Shown: piece after piece, positions 42,765 to 54,809 of the stretch
Numbering within the stretch: the first letter of the stretch is position 1
Layout: each line of letters opens with the position of its first letter
Assembly: GCA_014529385.2 (NCBI GenBank)
Contig: CM043942.1
Location: 8,868,001-8,932,000 of the forward strand
Source: Adiantum capillus-veneris
Lineage: Eukaryota; Streptophyta; Polypodiopsida; Polypodiales; Pteridaceae
Direction: 5' to 3'
Length of the DNA: 64,000 nucleotides
Made by a program: the position numbers and the translations under genes
Notes under the pieces: model-generated
Seen by the model: the letters and a program-made list of their open reading frames with translations, nothing else
Databases searched by the model: none
Told to the model about the DNA's origin: nothing

Positions 42765-45748
42765 TCCCTCTCACTTATAAACAGTTGTCCTCAACTGTAG
42801 AGGTCCAATTGAACTGCCAAGGAGAAATTGGAAAAATTCCAAATCTTGCTCAATGGTGAGTTGAGCTGGTCCTTTCGCAGAAGAGAAGCTAAAAATTAAA
42901 TTAAACAAAAATTCAATAATTCAATACTTACCTTACCGGTTCATGTGCTTCCTCTAGTACCTCGAGGATGTCCTTCACCTTTCATTAAAGTTACGAGCCA
43001 TGTAAGAACTCGTCATTCGCGTCTTTTCGACAGATTGGAAGTTTCCTCATCCGAGAATCTGTTAACTCGATTCCACCTTCTCAATTTCTAGAAGAATATT
43101 CCTCCTAGAAATCAATCTTATGTCCTTGCGCATAACCTTGCGCTATTAGTCCTGAGGATATTAAACCTCTTGTGTCCTCCCGCATAGGGCATGTCGAGAG
43201 CATTAAGCTCATGTGAATCTTCCTGTGGCAGACAAAGTGTGCCACCTTACCAAAGTAAGTTCTTATTCCGGGCCTTTGCTTTGGGTAGGCCAATTGTTCT
43301 GATCCAAAGTTCCGTTATCTGAGACTCTGTTAACTTGATTCCGTCTTCTCAAATTCGAGAAGAATACTCTTCCTAGAAATCAATCTAGGTATCTGTCCTT
43401 GCGCATAATCTTGCGCTGTTAGCCTAGAGGGTATTAAACCTCTTGTTTCCTCCCACATAGGGAATGCCCAAGTCATAGAGCATTAAGCTCGATGTCTTTC
43501 TTTCACAAACAGAGTTTGCGATAACATTAAAGAAGGTACTTGTTTGGGGCTGTCGCTCAACGTAGGCGGACGGTTCCAATCGGAAGATTCCTTGTGCATG
43601 GCGGCACTTCCTTCCAATCTTTTCCTCCTACGAGTTATTACCACCAGCAGTGTTTTCCAGACGCCCATTAGAGTCTCTTTTTTACAATATCTTAAAAAAT
43701 GATTCACCTTGCGAGCATCAATGACGCCTTGCAAAATCTCAGGCAGATAGGATTCTAGCCATAGCATTTTTTGAACGTACGTTCAAACCTTGTCACAATA
43801 GAGCGAACCCTCTTTGATTCTCAGGGATGTTCTCCCATATGTAATTCTTACCATTTTGAAACGGTTGGTGAACTATATTCTTATGAACATAATAGTTGCA
43901 ATTTATTTTAGCAGCGTGTAAATGCTACTTGACCTGCTCATGGAGAAACATATACCGCAACCAAAAGTTGCTACTGTAATGGTAAAGGCACATAGCGTAC
44001 TCAATGATCAACGACCATCAGAAAACCTCTTCTCCGTAGAGAAACTCAAATTTCTTCTACCAAACATATCTCAAATAGAGATTCTCGTGTCGGAATATCC
44101 TTGCGCGCAAAAAGGCGCTCAAGAGAGTATAACAAACTCTCGTCCAGTTCCTTGGCATAGGTCTGCATCTTCGTGTGTTATCCATGTACTCAAAAGTGTA
44201 CATAATTCTTACGTTGTGTTAGAGTTTCAATGAACCTGGGAAATTACCTTCCATTCGTAAGATCCTTAGAGCGAAGACGCTTAACCTGACGATCTCTTGG
44301 CTCAATCTTAGAGTAAAACCCGCTCATCAAATAATCTAGGATTTCAATCCTTGGATTCCTCGAGCACAGGCCGTAGTTGTGACTTGTTCCTTCCCTCGTA
44401 AAGAGAGTTTTCATTCACTTGTGCGAAAAGCACTACCATGTCTTTCCTGACCGGGTAGGGGGTGTGGGCTTAAAGAGTATTCAAGCTTGATGAAAGCTTT
44501 TCTTTGCTGGAAAGCTCTGAATGGTTTCTTCATAATTTTCCTACCCGTAGTAGTAGCAGGTAATCTATTCAGGAATTACCGAATACTAGATCAATAGTTG
44601 ACCTTCCGGCTAGCTAAGCAAACCAATTCATCTTAGAAAACAATGTTTCAGTTTGATCTTGCTCTCATAAACACTCGAGAGTGGTAGTCCCAGTTAGACA
44701 TAACCATATCTTGTGCAAAAGAGCAAACAAGCACAATGCACTTTATGATTTGCTCAAAGATGTAACTTTGATTGAAAACCTGCCCTCTCACTTAAAGTTC
44801 GAGGGTCTTCTATTCAAGAACTCAGGAGTTAGATTGAATTCCCTTACTCCAAACTTTCTGTGTTCAATGATTCCCGTCCCACTGTGGGGATTAGATTCTA
44901 TGTACACTGAGGTGTACACTTTCAGCTTGTATTGCTGTCTCCACCATCTACTCCAAAGTATTTTGCAGATGGGTTTACAAAATTTGGGCAAAAGTCTCGT
45001 TAAATTTGTTCATCTTTCCTTCCTTAGAGAGGATCAAGAATGGAGCTACCTTGGCAAGAGTGAACCACTGCTTGCTTTGACTCGCTCGTGTTCCTATTGG
45101 GCAAACCGATCCCAATCTTCTTAGATGCCTTCCTCAAAGTGTAAAGGAAAAAAATATTGTCCGAAAATTCAGCCTTGAATTGAATCCAAGTCTTGTTGTA
45201 AGTTCCTTGCAGAGCTTTGGTATACCACCAAGTACTTGCAATCCCCTTGAGGTGTTTGGTTACATGCCTCACCTTCGACGCTTCTCAGAAATTGCCGTTT
45301 GTAAAGGCAACTTCAAACTGTCGAATGAAAGCAGTAGCTTTCAGGACATCTTCCCTTCCGTCAAAAGTATCAAACTTGACTGGTCACTGGAGTGTTCCTA
45401 GGTCTAGAGACCTTCTTCATATGCTTCCCGAAATGACGGGATTTCATGGCTATAGTTTTGGATTGACGTTCATGGATATTTTCTGGATTTTGAAGGATCT
45501 CGAGCATTCCGCTCCTTGGATTCTCTAGGTTCTTGAGCATCGTGCTCTTGTCGCCTTCTCAGAGAATCCCAAGTCTTGTGTCGACTTCTTGCAGAGAGAA
45601 ATTTTTTTTCCAACTCTGCGAGCTTTTCTTGTAGGACTTAGGTTTCCGCCTGCTTACTTCTCTCTTGGCTTGTCATGGCTTCTTCCCGTATCTTCCCAGA
45701 GTCGTCCTCCTTTACAGAGAAAGAGAGGAGACCATGCTCTGATACCAC
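42765..45748 (-). pseudogene. Internal region of LARD-like element 2 with gag remnant
   Basis: At 45272-45130 on the minus strand: MRHVTKHLKGIASTWWYTKA, then TYNKTWIQFKAEFSDNIF. The L.G.A..WW...W..F...F spacing is that of the retrotransposon gag domain. A second piece (43767-43650) reads LPEILQGVIDARKVNHFL. No zinc knuckle or enzyme domain. The frames are broken, so the gag is not functional. Comparable to gag-only non-autonomous elements. Confidence 0.65.
45736..45747 (-). other. Primer binding site (initiator Met tRNA) of LARD-like element 2
   Basis: TGGTATCAGAGC on the minus strand, one base inside the LTR. Confidence 0.92.
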
Positions 45749-48244
45749 TGTCACAAACGGGAGCGCATAACAATATAAAATACATTCGGATAAATAGGAT
45801 TTATCACTTATTACTGAAGCCAGAGGATATAGAGAGAAATAAATAGAGAGAGAGAAGATCGACACAGTACTGGGGACCAGAAGATGGGCTGGTCCCCCAC
45901 CGTAATAGTATCTATATTACTGAGAAGTCTATACAAGCACTTGAACCGAACGTATTACCACGTTCGTTCTAGAATAAGACTTGATGGTTCCCGGAAGCTT
46001 CAGCTTCCGATTCCTAGGGCAAAACCCTATTCCAAGGAACTTCCGTTCCTTACTCCAATTCCTCGAGAGTCAAGGTTCTCGCCTCTGAATCTCACCTTCC
46101 AGACTCAAGGCATGGCATCCTTGCAACTCTTTTCCAACTCTCTTTCCAGAGTCCTCTTCCCGTAGAACAGCTCTGCTTTCCCGGACACGAAGTCCTTACT
46201 TGGGAATCCCAACTTCCGGATCACAACTCGAGAGACTACCTCTCTCCGATCCGTGGATCTACTTCCCAAACTCGGGTACGAAACCCTTGGGCTGATCTGG
46301 CTCTAGTTCCTCAGAGCGCTTTTCTCCTGCAGAGGCTCATACCTTCCTCTGCTCCTACTCCCTCACTAAGAGGAAGTACACCTGCAAACAAATACTCAGA
46401 GTTCATAACATGAAAATCGTTACCTTCAAAGTCTCGACGCTCGAAACGCAAGTCTGTTCTCGAAAAGCAATTCCCCGGAAGAGATCTCTCCATAGAAAAT
46501 CCTCTCCTCCAATCCTACACACAAAAGAGGTGTGTTCTCGGGTTCCTTCTCGTAAATCAGCCCCGTCTACGACGTTTATGGGAACCCTATTCCAAGGAAC
46601 TTCCGTTCCTTATTCCAATTCCTCGAGAATCAAGGTTCTCGCCTCTGGATCTCACCTTCGAGACTCAGGGCATGGCATCCTTGAAACTCTCTTTCCAGAG
46701 TCCTCTTCCCGCAGAACAACTTTGCTTTCTCGGACACAAAGTCCTTACTTGGGAATCCCAACTTCCGGATCACAACTTGAGAGACTGCGTCTCTCCGATC
46801 CGTGGATCTACTTCCGAAACTCGGGTACGAAACCCTTGGGCTGATCTGGCTCCAGTTCCTCAGAGCGCTTTTCTCTTGCAGAGGCTCATACCTTCCTCTG
46901 CTCCTACTCCCTCACTAAGAGGAAGTACACCTGCAAACAAATACTCAGAGTTCATAACATGAAAATCGTTACCTTCAAAGTCTCGACGCTCGAAACGCAA
47001 CTCCGTTCTCGAAAAGCAATTCCCCGGAAGAGATCTCTCCATAGAAAATCCTCTCCTCCAATCCTACACACAAAAGAGGTGTGTTCTTGGGTTCCTTCTC
47101 GTAAATCAGCCTCGTCTACGACGTTTATGGGCTGAAAACAGAGAAAAACAGCAACTTGTCACGATGGAAACACGCTTCGTAGACACTTCTTCGCGAGGGA
47201 ACTCGCGCATTGGGTCTTGGCGACATCTGGTACACTTGGGGCAGCCATGGGCATCACCGGCAACGTCTTCTTTACGGCTGAAATCTGCAGCAGCATCTCC
47301 TCCTTGCCGAGATTGGTCTTCCCCTCTGAGTGAGTGCATGTGATGCTTTTATAACGGGCACGAATAGCTGCTCGCGTAGAGATCGCGGCCGTTTTTTTTT
47401 TTTTTTTTTTGGTTCTGCGAGAAAAGAGAGAGGGAAAATGCTGGCTGATCTGTTGCCTTATTTATCAGATGGTTGCCCACTTATTAAGTGGGCGGCCGAC
47501 GTATTTTAAAAATAGTCTGAACCTGCCCAAAAACTCAATAAAACCTTATAAGTTAAAAACAATGCTTTCACAGCACTTCCCAGGCGTCCCTGGATGCAAT
47601 CACATGCACAGTTGCAATGCAGACATAGACTTCCTCGCGGCAAAGCATCTGCTTTTGCGAAAAGCAATCCCGCTTTCTCAAAAAGCATCTGTTTTTCCTC
47701 AAAGTTTCCTCTGAACCCATCTTCATTCAAGTGCTTGTTTTTTCCTTGTGCACAATTCTAACACAGTTTGGAATTTCCTCCCGACTATGGATATTCCCTT
47801 TCCGATGCACCCGTCACCCACCTTGTGATGCATCAGGAATACCCATCACCTAGTCCTTTCCTACCGAACTTACGGTACAATCTCCTTCACGATGCTCTAT
47901 GTCACCCATCCTATGACGCATCAGAGATCTCCGTTTTCCGGATGGTCGGATACTTCTTCCCGATGCTCCCTGTTACCCATCCGATGCGACGCATCAGAAG
48001 TACCCGTTCCTGGTGGCCTTACAGATATTCCCTTTCACAGTGCTCCCGTCATTACTCTGAATGACGCACTAGGAATATTCTGTACTCGGATGTCTCCAGT
48101 GAGAAAAACCCTCTCACTTAAAATTCCAATAATTCATTTAGAATTATTTTTCCTTGGTGTTCCAAGCGAGGAAACCCTCTCACTTATAAATCCAATAATT
48201 CATTTAGAATTATTTTTTTGTCAGATAAAGCCAATTTGGCAACA
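45749..48244 (-). repeat. 5' LTR of LARD-like element 2, with internal duplication
   Basis: 2496 bp. A unit of about 560 bp starting AACCCTATTCCAAGG is present twice (from 46023 and from 46583). Otherwise matches 40782-42764. Confidence 0.92.
46023..47140. repeat. Tandem duplication of about 560 bp inside the LTR
   Basis: Second unit starts at 46583, joined at GACGTTTATGGG/AACCCTATT. The two units differ at scattered bases and small deletions. Confidence 0.85.
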
Positions 48245-48249
48245 CACCT

Positions 48250-49147
48250 GAGGGCCACTCTGAGTGCCAGGCTGATGCTGTGGCCCCTAGCGTCGGCGGC
48301 CACGGGCTTGCTGCCACCCCTCCTCCGCTAGAGCCCCAGGCTCGGAGGGTGGCTCTGCATTTGTACGCTGTGCCGCTGGCTATGGCTGCGGGCCAGCCCT
48401 GGCAGGCTAGGGTTGAGGCTGTGGTGCAGGTCGCGGCCTCCTCCGTGGACAGGCCTTCGCTAGATGGCCCATCTGGCGGCAAATGAAGCACTGGTTCGGG
48501 AGGCCCGAGTACTCCACACTCTGTCGAAACCAACCCCCACTCACCCGAGGTAGAAGGATAACCTTCGGGAGCGTGTGGGTATCTCTGGCCAAAACTCGAA
48601 CTGAGGGAATGCCAGCCGCCTTGGCAGCTACTGATGCTGCCGTGCGAGGTGTCTCCAGGACAATCCCAATGGCGGAACCGATCTTGGAAAGAAGTGGTAG
48701 GTACTCCCTCCGTAAACCCGGAAAGCAGACTGAGATGGGGATGTCTGCCTCCTCTACTAGAGCATCCAAAGCTGGGTCAAAACCATGTCGCCACTGTCGA
48801 AAGTGGGCACGTGAGGCTCGGATGGCCAGTGGACTTATAGCTATGACCTTGGACGCCATCTCGAAGGACTCAAACTCGATCTGATAGTAACCCCGTCCGA
48901 GAATCTGGACATCCAAAATCTTTCCCACCTCTGCAAGAAGGCGGGCCTGGAGAAGGTCTTGCAGCTCTCCTCTGCTAGGTCGGGTGTCGAGAATCTTGCA
49001 GATGACCGAGGTCGCCTGCAATCGCTCTACCTCGGCGGCAAGGCTCGCTTGCTCTGTAGGCAAGAGAGCAAGTCGAATGGTGGGCTCAGCGGGGTCGGGC
49101 GAGGGGGCTTCTGGCGAGTCCCTCTGTGGCGAAGCTGGAGCCTCCAT
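48250..49147 (-). pseudogene. L1 ORF1, N-terminal part with DUF4283-like domain and zinc knuckle
   Basis: Starts MEAPASPQRDSPEAPSPD. Residues about 30-190 (VICKILDTRPSRGELQDLL, GRGYYQIEFESFEMASKV, ISVCFPGLRREYLPL, IGSAIGIVLETPRT) match the DUF4283 pattern of plant L1 ORF1. A CCHC knuckle CFICRQMGHLAKAC follows near 48480-48520. RNA-binding role by family. Cut by the LARD-like insertion at CACCT and continued at 40776. Confidence 0.85.
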
Positions 49148-49514
49148 CTGTGTCTACTGCTGTGGTGTAAGAAGAGGACGATGGGAGGGTGTTGCAAAAG
49201 GGCGCGCCAACACTGCTCCAAGGAGTTGAAATAGATGCCGAAAGTGCCGAATCTGCAAGGAGTAACCGAGGCGGAGGGCCCAAACTGATGGGTGAACGGG
49301 CCGAGTCGGGGGGGGGGGGGGGGGGGATAAAACGGGTTGGGGCTGAGAGCTGAGGGCGTACGGCGGCAGCAGGGGCTGAGGCTGAGGGCGGACTGGCTTG
49401 AACAGGGCAGCGCGAGGGGGGGCAGCGGGGGCTGAGGGCAGGCGGGAGGGGACAGGCGAGCGGGGGGCAGCGGGGGCTGAGGGCAGTGTGAGGGAGGGCA
49501 GTGGGCAGCACGCG

Positions 49515-49546
<32 letters not shown>

Positions 49547-49590
49547 CGAGAGTCTACAGCAGCAGTGAGCAAGCCACTTTACCTCAGCTT
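49148..49590 (-). promoter_or_regulatory. L1 5' leader with long G/C homopolymers
   Basis: Contains G19 (49308-49326) and G28 (49516-49543) on the plus strand, plus GGGCAGCGGGGG repeats. Strong potential for quadruplex or triplex structure. No TATA. Promoter role inferred from position. Confidence 0.5.
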
Positions 49591-49842
49591 TTTGTCTCTG
49601 GGAGTGTCTTTCTCCAACACTCCTCAGTAAACTGTCTCTGTGTGTGTATCTCAAGTAGATACAATCCCAGACATCTCTGGTTCTGATAGTTCATGACTTT
49701 GGAGAGAGGTCCAAAGCCTTCTCTGAATAGACAATGGAAGCGGCCTTGTATCTCGTAGTACACTATGCATTGACATATATAATGCGTCTCTGTCGTTGGC
49801 TCTTTATGGCATAGGCGGCATATCCTGTTGGCTACTAATATC

Positions 49843-49987
49843 CATAGTCACAAGGACGCGTCCCGAGGAGTGGGGATGTGGGACGGGGCTCAAATGGATT
49901 TTTAGTGTAAAAAAGAGGGCAGGACGGCAAGTGGGGATGGAAAAGCGGGGACTGGAAGCCCAAAAATGGGCGTCCCCTGTGAGTATG
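49843..49987. mobile_element. 145-bp MITE-like insertion in LINE-D
   Basis: Extra sequence relative to LINE-C. The ends are inverted repeats: CATAGTCACAAGGACGC at the left and, reverse-complemented, CATACTCACAGGGGACGC at the right. Flanks CTAATATC and CGAGTATC resemble an 8-bp target duplication with two changes. Superfamily not assigned. Confidence 0.6.
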
Positions 49988-50054
49988 CGAGTATCCCTCT
50001 AAATCTACCAGTCTCAATCTCAAGCTGGTGCGAGGGAGTCCGTATCTGAGCGAT

Positions 50055-50982
50055 GGCACATCGTAACCCATGAGGCAGATGTGTATCCATATAGCTGGGT
50101 CGGATCACAAACCCATCCTCTGTGAGTTGGAGAAGATGCTCTCTATAGAAAGCCATCTTTGTGCACAATTCCTCTGTTGGCTCTATCCATGTCCCTTGCT
50201 GTATAACTGGTCAGGTCGTGGCGAATTAGTCTAGTAATCTCCACTCTCGTGAGAGACAACGGTGGTGCATCAAGGGAGTACTAGAAGGGAGGTAGTCTGT
50301 CCATGCTGAAGCCATGTATCTGGAACCATGATGACATTTGTGCATACCAGCATGATGTGTCCCCCCTTAAAGCTAACTGTCTAGAGGACTCGAGGGCCAA
50401 TCTTGCATATCTGTCTCTAGTAGTATCCCATAAGCTGTGCATAAAGGAGACTGATATGGTAAGCGTCTCTATCTCCATAGGGGGGGATGTTAACTCCGCT
50501 CTGATGGTCTCGTACGCTGGCACATCGTAACCCATGAGGCAGATGTGTATCCATATAGCTGGGTCGGATCACAAACCTATCCTTTGTGAGTTGGAGAAGA
50601 TGCTCTCTATAGAAAGCCATCTTCGTGCCCAATTCCTGTGTCGGCTCTATCCATGTCCTCCTGCTGTCCAACTGGTGAGGTCCTGACGAATGAGTCTAGT
50701 AATCTCCACTCGCGTGAGAGACAACGATGGTGCATCAAGGGAGTACTGGAAGGGGGTAGTCTGTCCATGCTGAAGCTGTGTATCTGGAACCATGATGACA
50801 TTTGTGCATGGCAGCATGATGTGTCCCCTTGTAAAGCTAACTATCTAGAGGACTCGAGAGTCAATCTGACATATCCGTCTCTAGTAGTATCCCATAAGTT
50901 GTGCATAAAGGAGACTGATACGGTAAGCGCCTCTATCTCCATAGGGGGGACTGCTAACTCCGCTCTGATGGTCTCGTACGGC
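50055..50982. repeat. 464-bp tandem duplication in LINE-D ORF2
   Basis: Units 50055-50518 and 50519-50982 both begin GGCACATCGTAACCCATG and end TGATGGTCTCGTAC. They differ by several percent, so the duplication is not recent. Confidence 0.9.
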
Positions 50983-51504
50983 ACGAAGGCCTTGGCTGTA
51001 ATTAGCGGAGAGATCATAGGTATCAAGGAAGGGCCTCTCCATACCTCTCCACCCATCTTGACCCACAGAGGGTCCCCAAACCTGAACCCCATAGAGCATA
51101 GCTGAAGCTACCAAGGTATCAAAGAGCCAGAGCTTTGTTTAGGGTTCCCGAAATTGCACTTGCGAACACATCCTCTCCAATCTTCTCAGGGCCTCGTATG
51201 CTCTAGCCAATCTAGTCTGTGCTGCTCTCTTCAAGGGAAACCTTGACCAAGTGACCCAGTGAAGACTACCCCAAGATAGATGTATGCATCTGTGTACTCC
51301 ACAGTCTTTTGACCATAAGTGAATGTGGGTGCTGATCTCTTGATCCACTGCGGTGTGGTGTTAAACACCATAGCCTTGGTTTTACCAAGGTTTACAGACA
51401 ATCCACTATCCTCTGCAAAGCTATGTAATGCATCCAAATGTCACTGCACACCCTCCGGTGTATGGGACCAGATGAACATGTCACGTGGTGTAGCGTCGCA
51501 ATAG

Positions 51505-54500
51505 ACTCCACATCGTGGTTGGGAGAGGAAGGTATGTAGGGAGAGCTCATGGCTAAATATATGGGGAAAAGAGAACCTAATGTGGTCAAAAGCTGAGCAC
51601 TTAAGTAGTGTGTGGTACTCACTCTATTGCACTTGACGAGGGCATAAGGTGCAAAGTCGATGAGACTCCTCCCAGTGCCTCAACGTCTTGTCTCGCAGCG
51701 TAGAGAATGACAGCTAAGACAAATGGAGGAAATGGTGCGGATCGCACTCAACGAGATGGGCTCAAGGATGTAGGAATGGGTTCGGTTACCTCCTTCGGAG
51801 AAGAAGAGAGATTTGTAGTTTGGGGCAACGTGTGTGGTGCAATGGCTGAAGCGAGAACCTCCGGATTTCTCCCAAGCCGTGATAAATTGGCGTTGTAAGA
51901 AGGCCTTGTTAACTTGGCAGTCGATCGACGCATCCTTGACCAAGTGACATGCATCCCATCTTCTAAACCATTTCTTGATGTCAAGCATCCACCCCGAACT
52001 TAGTATTTTGCTCTTGCATGTATTTTGGACCTTTGGCTTGCTTCACATGCGATTCTAAGAAGTCGGTACAAAGGGCTACGTTGTGTCTTAAGCATGTACT
52101 CCACAACCCTTTGCATGCCCAAGACCTCAATAAGAAGCGATGCGGACTCAAGAAGTAAGAGCATGTAGGGTGTTTGTCTCTTGACTTGGAGAAAGTTGGT
52201 GAGAAAACGCTTCATTCTCAAACTCTTTCCAAGTAGACTTTTCGATGCTACCACCCCACATCTCCACTCCATAAAGAAACACGTGTGTCACCAACGTGTC
52301 AAAGAGGTACTTTTTGAGAGCCCAACACTTGATCTCTCCAGCATTGCACATGTTCTCAAATGTATAATAAGCCCTCTTTCTGGCTTCCAAGCGACGCATT
52401 GCGTAATCCTTCCATTTATGATTCGATGGAACCTCAAGGCCAAGGTACTTGAAGCTATCTACCACTTCAAGTTGCTCATTGCTGTATACAATGCATGAAT
52501 TTTCGTCATTGAGGTTCTTTACAAGCATAACCTTGGTTTTGGATCCATTCACGATTAGCCCGCTATGTAGGCAAAAGCGTTCCAAGACACTCATAAGCTT
52601 TTGTGCATCTTCTAAAGTATGTGCCAAGAGAACTATATCATCGGCATAAACTTATAAAGCAAAAGCATGAACACCGCATTTCCGATCTTGTGCATCTTCT
52701 AAAGTATGTGCCAAGAGCACTACATCATCGGCATAAACTTATAAAGCAAAAGCATGAACACTGCATTTCCGATCTTAACCTCTTCTATGCCTTCTTGCTG
52801 CATAAAATCAAGAACCATGCATTCCAATTCATCAATGAGTAGCCCAAAGAGGGTTGGGAAAAGTGGGCATCCTTGTTTGACACCAATGGTGCTTGCAAAA
52901 AATTCTGAAATTCCATCTCCCATACGTAGTCGACGTATCACTTTTTGGTAGATGCGAAAGATTGCATGCATAAATTCTCTCGGCACTTGAAGGCTTTGCA
53001 TATGTCTCCAAAGATTTCCTCGCGGTACCATGTCGAAAGCTTTCTTGAAATCCACAAAGCAACAATACAACTTTTTTCTTTTCGATCGAGATGCTTCCAT
53101 AAGACCTCGAAGAGTAACAAGGTGATCAATACTACTATGATGCTTTCGAAAACCTGCTTGGCCAAGCGCATGTTTGCTGTTCTTTTCAGTCCATTCACTT
53201 ATCTTATCTCCATGATACATCCAAATAACTTTGCCATCAAAGAACCAACCATTATAGTGCGATAGTTGTTCACATTGTTTACATCTCCTCCTTTGTGCAA
53301 AGGTTTGATCCAATTTGTACTCCAATCATGAGGTATGCCATGCTGAAGTGCAAGGTTAAACATATCGTGTATCCAATATCGTGTTTTTTTCCCTTGTCCA
53401 TTTGATCATTTCAGCCTTGACACCTTGAAGGTCCCCGGTCTTGCGAGTAGCAAGTTTCTCAAGCGCGCATACATCTTCAATGGTAAAGAAGGGAGGCATA
53501 AACGGAACAGAGCTACAACACTCCAGCTTATCAACATTGGGTTGCTCATAGATGATCTTGCAATGCGTATACATATCCTCAAGAGTCAAGTCACCAAAGA
53601 TCTCAACACGCTTGCCTTTAAGATTTTGCCAAAACTTGCCACATGCATGTGCTTTCTCTTGTGCTGAAAGAAGTTGTTTTTTGACTTCCCACCTTCTCCT
53701 CTTTTTTTGAACAAGTGCTTTTGTCTTTGCTTACATCCAAACTTAGCAAGTGTTTTCGGGCTTGACTACATTCCATGTCAAAGCATTTCTTCTTGATGCT
53801 ACCCTTCTTAGACCTTTTGCAAGACGTGTTTCACCGAAAAGCATTCCTTCGCACAAGAGCAAATTACTTCTTTGAAAACTTTCCACTTGCATTCTAATGT
53901 TGGGCTCTCTTGATGCTCTATCATGCTTAACATTCGGTCCACCATCGCAAGCAAGGGAGAAATAAGTGTAGTGACCATATCACAAAACACCTCTTGAGTA
54001 AGATAAGCATTATTGATATACAATAGACGCTTCCGAGAAAGAGGTCGATCCCAAAGGAGTTGCCCAAAGTGAAAAGTCAGTAAAACAGGGTGATGATCCG
54101 GTTTCTGGAAGGTGCAGTCAATCCTCATATCGCATACAAAATCCTCATACTGCTGCAAGTTGAGTACATACCAACGATCCAACCGTGCACGATAAGAGGA
54201 ATGAGTAGCATGTTGAAAAGTAAAGCGTGGGACATCTGGATGCTTGATAAGACCACGAATCAAGCATCTTGCAGAGGCAAGAAGGTTATCCCACGCTTGC
54301 CTCTCTACAAGCAACATGTGTGAATTGCCTGTGGTGCTATCATGCGTATCCGGAGTATTATTAAAATCACCACAGAGAAATGCGGTGGAGGTCCATGGGT
54401 AAGAGGAGATGTCTCGCCATAAGGCGGTTCTTTGCCCATAGGTTGTGTAAGCATAAATACCTCCAATTTCATAGATTTGACCATTTAGTAGACACTGCAC

Positions 54501-54770
54501 AATCATCCATCGGCCGCATGGTCGTTTCTCACAAGAACTAGCTGAAGCTCATGACTAACCATCATCAGTAATCCCGAGTAACCACGCAAGCTTGCATACG
54601 CAATCCGGGACCTCGCAAAATAAGAGCACTGTGCAACAAACTCATGCTGATTGTGTCCTTGCAAGACAACTATATTTCCCTTACATGTATGTACATAGTG
54701 CTGGGTTAATCACCATTTGTCAGCATAACCCACGCACATTATATGAGATGCATTTAATACAATTATGCAT
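51505..54770 (-). pseudogene. LINE-E ORF2 (endonuclease, RT), decayed
   Basis: ATG 54770-54768 followed by CIKCISYNVRGL, the endonuclease start. Then IGGIYAYTTYGQR, CGDFNNTPDTHD, RLDRWYVLN and KPDHHPVLLTF (54506-53808). RT at 53325-52720: LGQAGFRKHHSSIDHLV, CFVDFKKAFDMVPR, GVKQGCPLFPTLFGLLIDEL. After a disrupted, duplicated YADD comes AHTLEDAQKLM, VNGSKTKVMLV and LFDTLVTHVFLYGVEMWGG (52627-52148). The C-terminal part matches 62623-63313. Stops and frame changes throughout. Same GVKQGCPL block as LINE-B, but a separate family. Confidence 0.85.
52604..52777. repeat. 87-bp tandem duplication over the RT active site of LINE-E
   Basis: CTTATAAAGCAAAAGCATGA occurs at 52651 and 52738. Both units contain the YADD codons (TATGCCGATGAT on minus). 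Confidence 0.9.
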
Positions 54771-54809
54771 AAGAAAGGATATGTACACGTGGCAAGAGAA
54801 CGAAGAGGA

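Larger units (their letters stand above)
40782..48244 (-). mobile_element. LARD-like LTR retrotransposon 2
   Basis: Same family as 14021-21735: 3' LTR 40782-42764, internal 42765-45748, 5' LTR 45749-48244, target duplication CACCT (40777-40781 and 48245-48249). Primer site on the minus strand at 45736-45747. The internal region is 2984 bp, nearly the length of element 1. The 5' LTR is about 510 bp longer than the 3' LTR owing to an internal tandem duplication. No pol, so non-autonomous. Confidence 0.92.
24136..49590 (-). mobile_element. Plant L1-type LINE, split by two LTR elements
   Basis: 3' end with an oligo(A) tail (T run at 24132-24142 on plus) and a 21-bp target duplication at 24115-24135 and 49591-49611. 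From 5': G-rich leader 49148-49590, ORF1 49147-48250 and 40776-39884, ORF2 39776-37518 and 26359-24586, 3' UTR 24585-24136. Interrupted by an Athila-like element (26365-37512) and a LARD-like element (40782-48244). The reading resumes across both insertions. Confidence 0.9.
49591..51457 (-). pseudogene. LINE-D, remaining 3' two-fifths of ORF2, 5'-truncated
   Basis: Continuation of 23695-24135 beyond the L1. Reads from the RT region just after YADD (MDALHSFAEDSGLSVNLGKTKAM, 51437-51230) through thumb to QELGTKMAFYREHLLQLT and RPSYMDTHLPHGLRCA. Similarity to LINE-C stops at CCCTCCGG near 51457, so the element is 5'-truncated, as is common for LINEs. Carries a 464-bp tandem duplication and a small TIR insertion; frames broken. 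Confidence 0.82.
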
